Source: Macquaria australasica (lineage: Eukaryota; Chordata; Actinopteri; Centrarchiformes; Percichthyidae). Taken from it: a stretch of 64,000 bases of DNA. The translations under genes were made by a program, and so were the position numbers. A model generated the notes under the pieces. It made no database searches and was not told the origin of the DNA. It was given only the letters and a program-made list of their open reading frames with translations. The stretch covers positions 1-64,000 of the forward strand of contig SEMN01000531.1 in assembly GCA_005408345.1 (NCBI GenBank), in the 5' to 3' direction. Shown one piece after another: positions 57,183-64,000 of the stretch (positions within the stretch are counted from its first letter, which is position 1; each line of letters begins with the position of its first letter).

Positions 57183-58239
57183 CCTGAGAGAATGGGGGTG
57201 AATGGAGCTATTAATGGCTAAATCATTTTAAATACAACTTCATCAGTAGGTGGCTACTTAGCCAATATTCTCCAGGCTTTGCACTCTAACCACTAACCTC
57301 TACACTACTGTTACATGCACAATGTTAGTTTGCAGTAATGTTAGCTAATAGGGTTGGGCGTTGTTAAAACTTTCCAGCTGGCCACCGTCAACCCAACAAC
57401 CAGCGATCACCGATATATTCACGCAGTGTGTGTGCGGCAGCTGCGGCACCCCCACAGTCCTGTTGTTTCAGCTGGGAGACGAGCGGCGAGTTCGCGACCC
57501 ATTTTCCTAATTAAACACACAAATAAAACCGTAAACCTTCTGAATTCAAGGTTCTCTCTTTCACCGAACTAAGACCATCTTAACTGGAGAGACAGTGAGG
57601 CTACTGACAGTGACAGACGAGAGGCACCCGTCATGTAGCTGCTGCTTAATTGCCTTGTAAAATACACTTCATTGAAAGTCGACAGAAACAAAATAAAACT
57701 CACCAAAACCACCTTGGTTAGTCTTTCCACTGTTCCAACAATCACCAACTCTGGTTTGGTCGAAATAAACCCTTAATTCACAGAGTTAATGTGAAAATAT
57801 TCTGGCTTTACCCGCTGGCGCAGAACGAGTCTGTAGCTGAGCAGCGGCTCTCACTTGTTCTTCGTAAGCAGACAATTCACAATTAGCAAAATAAAATGAC
57901 AAAAACCAGCCAAACGCCGATATGTTCTCCAATTGCCCAACCATATTAGCTAACAAACGTGCTACTAATGTTAGCTAACTGGTGTCTGCATTTCACATCC
58001 TTCATATCCCTAGCCTTCTCTTTGTTGTTACAAACGCCAGGCACCAAATCAACACATATTTCTTTTTCAATCACCCTTTACTCTTCCATTAATGAAACGG
58101 CTTCCTCTGGGACCCCTCGAACACGCAAAAACTCGCTTAAGTCCGACTTTCGGTCAGCATATGGAATTCTGACTTTAAAGCCAGAATTCTGAGAATGAAG
58201 TCAGAATTTTAAAAAAAACTGTGTAATCCTCTTCCGTAC
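57183..58239 (-). repeat. Foldback right arm, uninterrupted
   Basis: Mirror of the left arm: block B 57183-57349, block A 57350-58164, terminal TCAGAATTCTGACTT region and end 58165-58239. It preserves the pre-insertion junction CTATTAGC/CCCAACC at 57349/57350. Confidence 0.92.
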
Positions 58240-59904
58240 AGAGGTGTGCTTTTCTAAGTGGATAAATATACCATCAGACCTACTAAAACAACTAAAGGAT
58301 ATGCCTAATCGGCGCAGGCGGTGACTATGGGCAGGGGTAGGCTCGGCCCACTCAAACGTGCTTCTTGCCCACCCAATCATAAGTTAAGCCAACCAATGGT
58401 AAAATAGCACAGAAAATACTAGTACCATTTCTAAATTCTGATTGGGTGGGCAGCCTACAACATGCTTCCAAAGTCGCACACCCCCTCTTCTCATGGTGTT
58501 GAGACACACACAGCCCTGAAGCAGACCTGTCCACTGCGCAGATTGCTGCTAACTGTATTTGCTGTTAGCTCGTTAGCTCAGTTAGCCGTGCAACTAGCGG
58601 TCATACAGTATTAACGCTAGCTGACGGCCCGAACTGGGAGCTCAGAGCACCGGGGGAGTGTTGGTGTTTACACCGCTAGCACAGGAGCTTTGGACCGCTG
58701 GGAGGAGGAGATTTTTTGTGAAGCTAATAAAGCTTTATTTAGCTCCACAGCTAATTGAGCTACCTACCTAATGGCAGCAGCAGTTAGTGGTTGATTACTT
58801 TAGCAACAACAAGTAAAGCTATGTCCATCAGGAAACTCAAATCACAGAGAGTTTGAGGCAGAGCAGCCGGACATCAGAGGGAAAATCAGAAAATATTTTC
58901 TCCGTAAATTATGATCCAGTTTCACTAAGACAAATAAAGTTAAACAGTTGTGTTTTTGTACAGTAATCGGGGAGACTAGGCCTCCAGAAACACTCAGCTC
59001 AGGTGCTGTCTGCCGTTTTTCCAACCTAATTCTTGCCTCATTTGTGGTCTATTAAAATGGTTGTACAATAAGGGTTTCAGTTCAGTCTCTCATCATGCTG
59101 CTGGTTTATTTGTAGTACACAAAGTGCCAAGCATTACAGCAGTCAAATGTAAAAACAGAATAAAAAAGTAAAGTAGACATTTATCACTGGTGCCATAGGT
59201 TTGAGAATTCTCAGCTGCCCTGCAGATGTCCATTTTGTCCAGAGCAAATGTCTTAACATTACTATTAAAAGTTAAATTTCAAATGAAATGAAATGTATTG
59301 CAGTAGTCATACGATGCAGTAAAATTAAATGAAATTTAGGCAGTGTTCCAGGCAGAACAGCAGGGACAACCCCAAAATAATTCTGTCCGCGCATACACCC
59401 TGATTTCACCTCCAGATGGTCTGGGCTTAGCCCCAGACCTTGTCAACTCCTTGAAGGATTTTTTAGTTTTTATTTTAGGGTAAATCAATCTGCCCTCCAC
59501 TGACTCAAATCATAGGATATAGCAGCAAACTTAGAAATGCTGCGTCACTACTTCCCAAATTTCCCTGCTTCAAATTTTTCTTCATAAATTAGAATAAAAT
59601 AAAATAGAATACTACTTTATTAATCCCCATGGGGAAATTAATCTTCTGCATTTAACGCATCCAAACACCCCGTACACAAACAATGGTAGAACTTGACTCT
59701 GAGAACCTTTGGGTTCTCTAACCTCTGGGCTACCTACTGCCCAAGTTGCCCACCGATTATTTCTACCAGCCCACCCTAATATAGCAGGCTGAAACCGGCC
59801 CTGTGCCTAATACACTTAGGGCCTGCTATAATTAAGATCCTGTTTAAACATCAGTATTTGTTTCAGAAAAAAGCCGTCCCTTTTCTGACCTGAAAAACAA
59901 AAAC
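58240..59904. other. Repeat-derived stretch, possible hAT-like element
   Basis: 58332 (CAGGGGTAGGCTCGGCCC) and 59803 inverted (CAGGGCCGGTTTCAGCC) could be ends of one hAT-like element of about 1.47 kb, but no 8-bp duplication is seen. Inside are a 13-bp inverted pair TGCCCACCCAATCA / TGATTGGGTGGGCA (about 58367 and 58439), a GCTAGC-rich CpG patch (58560-58700) and a block at 59585-59752 (TTTATTAATCCCCATGGGGA, TTCTGCATTTAACGCATCC, CTAACCTCTGGGCTACCTAC) recognised from common fish repeats. Confidence 0.35.
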
Positions 59905-60200
59905 TGTTCACTTGGTGTATTTTTAGACCTCTCAAAAGCATGAAGTTGCTTCAAAGATATGGAATTCAGGATGTTATTCTCAAATTACTTCTTAGCTATA
60001 CTTGATGGTGAGCAGTTTGTAGCTTTTGATGATTACATGTCATGTCACAAAGGTCCAAGTTTCGGAAAGGATCAATTCTTGGCCAATTGCTTTTTGTAAA
60101 TTTATGTCAATGACCTGCCTGTAGTTGCTGATACAAATTGTATAACTTCACATACAGATATTATATTATTTTTAATATATTATTTATATTAAAATGACAA
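59905..60200 (+). pseudogene. Decayed LINE reverse transcriptase fragment
   Basis: Plus-strand frames read GVFLDLSKA (RT motif with the first catalytic Asp), LLQRYGIQDVILKLLLSYLD, GPSFGKDQFLANCF (remnant of the GxPQGS block) and YVNDLP. Order and spacing fit a LINE RT of a clade distinct from the L2 copies. Many frameshifts. Confidence 0.65.
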
Positions 60201-61242
60201 GCTTTTAAATATTGGAAAATACCACAAACATTTAGCCCAGATATTTGAAATAATGCAAACCTCTTTTACAAAATGTCTTTTTAGATGAAAAGCTTACTTG
60301 AAAAATCCATATTGAAAATATTTGTAATAAGTGAATGGAAACAGTTGGAATAGTGAAGGAAGGGTTTGTTCACTGATCTGCCAATCTTTTTTTTAACTTT
60401 GTATTATAGTTTAATTCATTCATATTGTTATTGTGTGGGATGTTCCAACTTAATAAGATTCTTATAATGTAAGTATTTGTTTTTATACCTATAGTCTCCC
60501 TTACATTTCCAAACGGTATTTCATTCACTTCTCAGACCTTCATTCATATTCTTCCAGGTCTTTATAGGGCTTTAATGTACCATTGAGCTTTATTATCCAT
60601 TCAGCTTTATTATTATATGTCTCTTACCAAGATGTTTTCATTGTGCAAACAAATGCTACACATAATTAAATAACCATTGCTGTTTCACTGGTGTGCAAAC
60701 ATGATTTCTTTTGTTTGATTATGTGTAGGTTACTGAGTGTACTCCCACATGCATGCTTGTGTATGAAGTTTACACATACATAGATACACGTATCTGTATT
60801 ACAGTATTATTACTGTCCTGTGGGTGTGATGGAAGTTAGACTTGTTTTTGGTTTTGGTATTTTTTCTTTTTTGAAGCCCACAAAAAAACAAAATTCTGAC
60901 CCGTTGTTCCTTTGACAGATTGAATAGAATAATTGAACAGATTATATACAGGTTATAGGACCCTACATGGTCCATACACGTACCTATTGGCTTCATTATA
61001 AATTCTCTTTCAAAACAAACATCTTGAGATATGAATGGAAAGCATTGTTCTTCCAACTGCATTTATAACATTTTTTTGACTCAAATGTAGCTTCACCATG
61101 TCATGTGATATTCTACTTCAGTACACATTAAGAACATATATTACTGGGACCACTACAGAAAATTGCAGATGAACATTTAATATCCACGAATTCACATTAT
61201 AGATACTACCACTGACTATCCATATAACAATTTAGCACTTTG
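60201..61242. other. No recognised feature
   Basis: AT-rich. The minus-strand ORF 61062-60799 has no domain. Confidence 0.45.
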
Positions 61243-61285
61243 ACCATACACGGTCCAGCCACATACTAGGTTTCGACCTAGTTTT
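61243..61285 (-). repeat. Dispersed 43-bp block, copy 2 (inverted)
   Basis: TTGACCATACACGGTCCAGC then CACATACTAGGTTTCGACCT; partner of 34128-34170. Confidence 0.6.
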
Positions 61286-61984
61286 GTTAATGAACTGATT
61301 GAAGGGTTGTGTAAAAATGTGGCCGCTGGGATTATTAGAGGCTTTTTCAGTATATAATAAATATAAGAAATCGATCATTTTGAAAAAGTTATTATATTTT
61401 GGTTATCTAAAGTAGAATTTAAAGTAAGTTAAAAACAAAGGCTAATAATAATTGGAAAAAAATCTAATTTGCCATTGAATAACTACATTTTCTAATTCTG
61501 TTTTTAAATGTATGAATAAAAGAATTGTAAAACTGAGCAGCTGTTGTCTGACCCTGTGATGCCTGCCACCAGTTGTCTGCTCACAGCAGAAAGCGACAGC
61601 TGGCCAATCAGAGCTCCTGTTGCTGCCCTGTGGGTCAGACCTCGTTTAATTTTGGGTGGAACACTGCAAACACGTCTTTAAATAAAACACAAGAAATGGA
61701 AACTGGAAATGCTAAAGCAGAATGAACAGCATTCTTCCAAAAGATATTTCCTCATTTGATGTATGAAAACATATGACTTTGTTGTTTTTCACTCCTCTAA
61801 TCAGGATTTTCTGCTATATTAGTTCCACTGATTTTAAAAACAACTTTTTTCTGCCTTTCACAAAAACCCATGCCAAGGTCCCTTGATTGAAAAAGATCTC
61901 AACTGAAAAAGCAAAAACTTGCTCTTAGTCCATGCCAGTCTGGTGTCGAAGTCTGTTTCCCCTTCAAATAGTGTTTCCCCTAGC
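61286..61984. other. No recognised feature
   Basis: AT-rich spacer. Confidence 0.4.
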
Positions 61985-62170
61985 AGTGGTGAAAACTACA
62001 TTTAATCAAGTACTTAAGTACAGTGTTGTGGTACTTGAGTATTTCAATTTTATGAAAATATCCATAACAGTAAAGTATATGCTGCCATACCACCAGACTA
62101 CAGAGCAGTTTCTCTCCTCAGGCTATGAGACTCCTCAACTCCACCTCATCCTCCACACTGCACCATAAAT
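61985..62170 (+). repeat. Fragment of the 16107-type MITE family
   Basis: AGCAGTGGTGAAAACTACAT, AATCAAGTACTTAAGTACAG and GGTACTTGAGTATTTCAATT are terminal blocks of the common fish repeat also found at 16107-17845. Confidence 0.6.
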
Positions 62171-64000
62171 TAATGACATGGAACTCTCTCTTATGCTGGT
62201 TTTGCATTTTTGTACATCTGTAAATCTGTAAAGTATTCTTTAGAGAAGTAATGACTTTTTGATAGTAAACTCCAAAGTGTTTTCTTTCTAGAAGACACCA
62301 GGACCATGAATGTACTGTATTCAAAGGGGTTCAAGAACAGGTACCATTTTATTATGGGAATGTATGTTCCAATCCAGGCATAAAAAAGGGAGTGCTTGTT
62401 AACGTCAGAGCCTGATAAAATGGATGTCTGTTTGAAGTCAATATGTAACACCAAAAAGACTATATTGATACTATAGACTACAAAGTTTAAAAACACACTC
62501 CATAGAGGCCATTAAGCAAGCTTGAGAAAAAGACCCAGGTAAAGTAATCTGATACATTTGTGCTCCATAATACTAGGCGGTGCTTACTTGTTACACAGGT
62601 CATAATATTCAATAATAGTCAACGTCACACCATTTTCCCTGAGGTGTCAGCAGAATAATGATAAATGTAATTCTACCTGTGGTACAGCCTCATTTCCTGC
62701 TCTAAGATACTGGGTGTAATTAAGAGTTAGGCATTGCAAAGATGACTGGTTGGGGTTAGGGTTATGATAGTTTCAGGTTTCCTTTTATCCTTTTATATAT
62801 GATTGTTGATCAGGAAGAAGGCCTGAGGGCCGATATGTCATCTGAATAAAAGAGATATTCATATGGAGCCAGAGTGTGTGTCTACTTCCAGTGTTCAGCA
62901 CCTCACTACAATCCTTGGTGTGCCTTACTTTTCTATTATATTCCTTTTATCCATGGTGCCATTGGTATATGAAAACAGATGAAGAGATCCACTTTTCTTC
63001 TGTTTTTTGTTGTTTTTTTTGCTAAAGAGTAACTTAGCAGGCTGAACAGCAGTGTTTTTCTGCCCTCTCTGGTTGAAAGTGTCAGGTCTTTACACCTCTG
63101 ACCACAGCCATCATCACTATTGAGTGTGGTCAAAAGTGTGCTCTGTTGCACCTGTAACCACACCCAACAGCAATGTCACAGGGTCCTGGAGTCCACCTGT
63201 ACATTACTGCAGCAAGGTGAGAAGTTAAAATACTGGAGGTCAGCAAAAACGACTATGAGCTATACAGGAGGTGTGCTCTAGTAGGTACTGGGGATCCTTG
63301 TATGTGTCTGTACCCAAGGGCCCATTGTTTCATAATTCATCCATGCGCAATGGAGTTTCTCTTCTCTAAATAGGAATTAAAATGCAAAGGAATAAGTTGC
63401 TGTAAAAATACTGAACAAATGAACCCGTATGCCAGGGGACTGTAATTAGGTTCAACAATTGGCTAGTTTTTTTTTCACAGCAATGATCATTTTAAAGCAT
63501 GGTGGAAACACAGATCTATATGTTTTCAATATTTTTTGTTTGTTTATTTCTTTTAATTCATTTAAGAATAAAATTAGACACTGTTTTAGGATTGTATCTG
63601 AGGGCAGATGTCATTTTTCCCATTAGTAAGTGAGAGATAACAGAGTCACAGCATCCATATGTTTATACTTATCTGGCAAAAAAAGACATATGTAAATGTC
63701 AGTAACCTGTTTCATTTATAGGCTTGTTTATCAACTGGACAAAGTGGACAACTGCCCTGGCAGCTCAGGACTTTAATCAGTGGAACCTTGTGTGGTAATA
63801 TATTGACTGTGTAATCAATGCCTCTGCACAGGTCCACACTGCTCATAGGAGCATGGTCAATATAGTAAATTAGTGCTTTAGTGCCATCATAGGGTAACTG
63901 GGTCAGTTCTAAACAGTAATGTTCCTCATACTATTCCAAATCTCACTGACATCATGCCTGTTCAGCTGCCCTTTTTATTTCTGTATGTGCCCTTTCTTTT
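62171..64000. other. Mostly featureless, one repeat-like block
   Basis: 62805-62890 (GATCAGGAAGAAGGCCTGAG, GGCCGATATGTCATCTGAAT, GGAGCCAGAGTGTGTGTC) resembles the 3' end of a common fish interspersed element. The rest is AT-rich with unsupported ORFs (62496-62191, 63163-62936 minus). Confidence 0.4.

Larger units (their letters stand above)
52561..58239. mobile_element. Long foldback element with about 1-kb inverted arms
   Basis: Outermost ends GTACAGAAGAGGATTA (left) and, in reverse complement, GTACGGAAGAGGATTA (right), flanked by AGAG at 52557-52560 and 58240-58243, a likely 4-bp target duplication. Just inside, both arms carry TCAGAATTCTGACTTT-type repeats of different length. Then come collinear arm blocks: 52765-53579 pairs with 57350-58164 (815 bp each), and 54753-54919 pairs with 57183-57349 (167 bp each). 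The pairs look near-identical by eye. The left arm is interrupted by a 1.17-kb transposon. No transposase of its own was identified, so it is presumably non-autonomous. Superfamily not known. Confidence 0.8.

Noticed and set aside
58352..58534. 60-aa minus ORF with several cysteines
   Set aside because: Lies over a hairpin-forming repeat (GCCCACCCAATCA inverted pair). No family resemblance.
1..64000. tRNA genes, tRNA-headed SINEs, rRNA, CRISPR arrays
   Set aside because: No GGTTCRA-type B box paired with an A box, no rRNA-like block and no regularly spaced identical repeats with unique spacers were found by eye.

Overview
The window looks like a teleost fish chromosome, most likely a percomorph. 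It is AT-rich and intron-containing, saturated with fish-type transposable elements (L2-clade LINEs, TTAAAG-ended and hAT-like MITEs, an endogenous retrovirus, a solo LTR, foldback elements), and carries one clear host gene of a family well known from fish. No prokaryotic feature, CRISPR array, tRNA or rRNA was found.

Layout. 1-13.4 kb is a pile-up of nested elements: a 5'-cut L2 LINE (1-2641), a second L2 3' end (3694-4446), a minus-strand endogenous retrovirus (about 5.5-8.7 kb) broken by an L2 scrap and a MITE, a hAT-like MITE (8739-9878), a different L2/CR1-type LINE end (about 10140-10980) and an antisense L2 (11782-13425). 13.4-27 kb is mostly non-coding, with three MITE/interspersed families, one of them inserted into a copy of itself, LINE relics and a long (GT)n. 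27140-29978 (minus strand) holds an intact four-exon N-acetyltransferase gene, nat16/hisat (histidine N-acetyltransferase), predicted 337 aa, all splice sites and phases agreeing. 30-52 kb has no recognised exon, only dispersed repeats, microsatellites, a perfect 188-bp duplication 3.35 kb apart, a 17-bp perfect hairpin and a probable Ty3/Gypsy solo LTR (50296-50897). At 52172-52350 is a GC-rich minus-strand segment that looks like a promoter plus non-coding first exon. It could belong to nat16/hisat about 22 kb away, but that is unproven.

52.56-58.24 kb is the most unusual part: a 5.7-kb foldback element with roughly 1-kb inverted arms, flanked by AGAG on both sides. Its left arm is interrupted by a 1.17-kb remnant of a two-gene DNA transposon. 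One gene starts at each end and both point inward: a SWIM/YqaJ-family protein on the left and a THAP zinc-finger protein on the right. That remnant is itself interrupted by a 92-bp retroposon with a 16-bp target duplication. The foldback spacer holds a second, independent 1,024-bp foldback with a 4-bp duplication, which contains a minisatellite and a 66-bp L2 scrap. The uninterrupted right arm preserves the empty site. 58.3-64 kb is repeat-derived or featureless sequence with a decayed LINE reverse transcriptase near 60 kb.

Only nat16/hisat looks like a working gene. All other coding signal is decayed mobile-element protein. Family names rest on motif recognition by eye, not on database searches.
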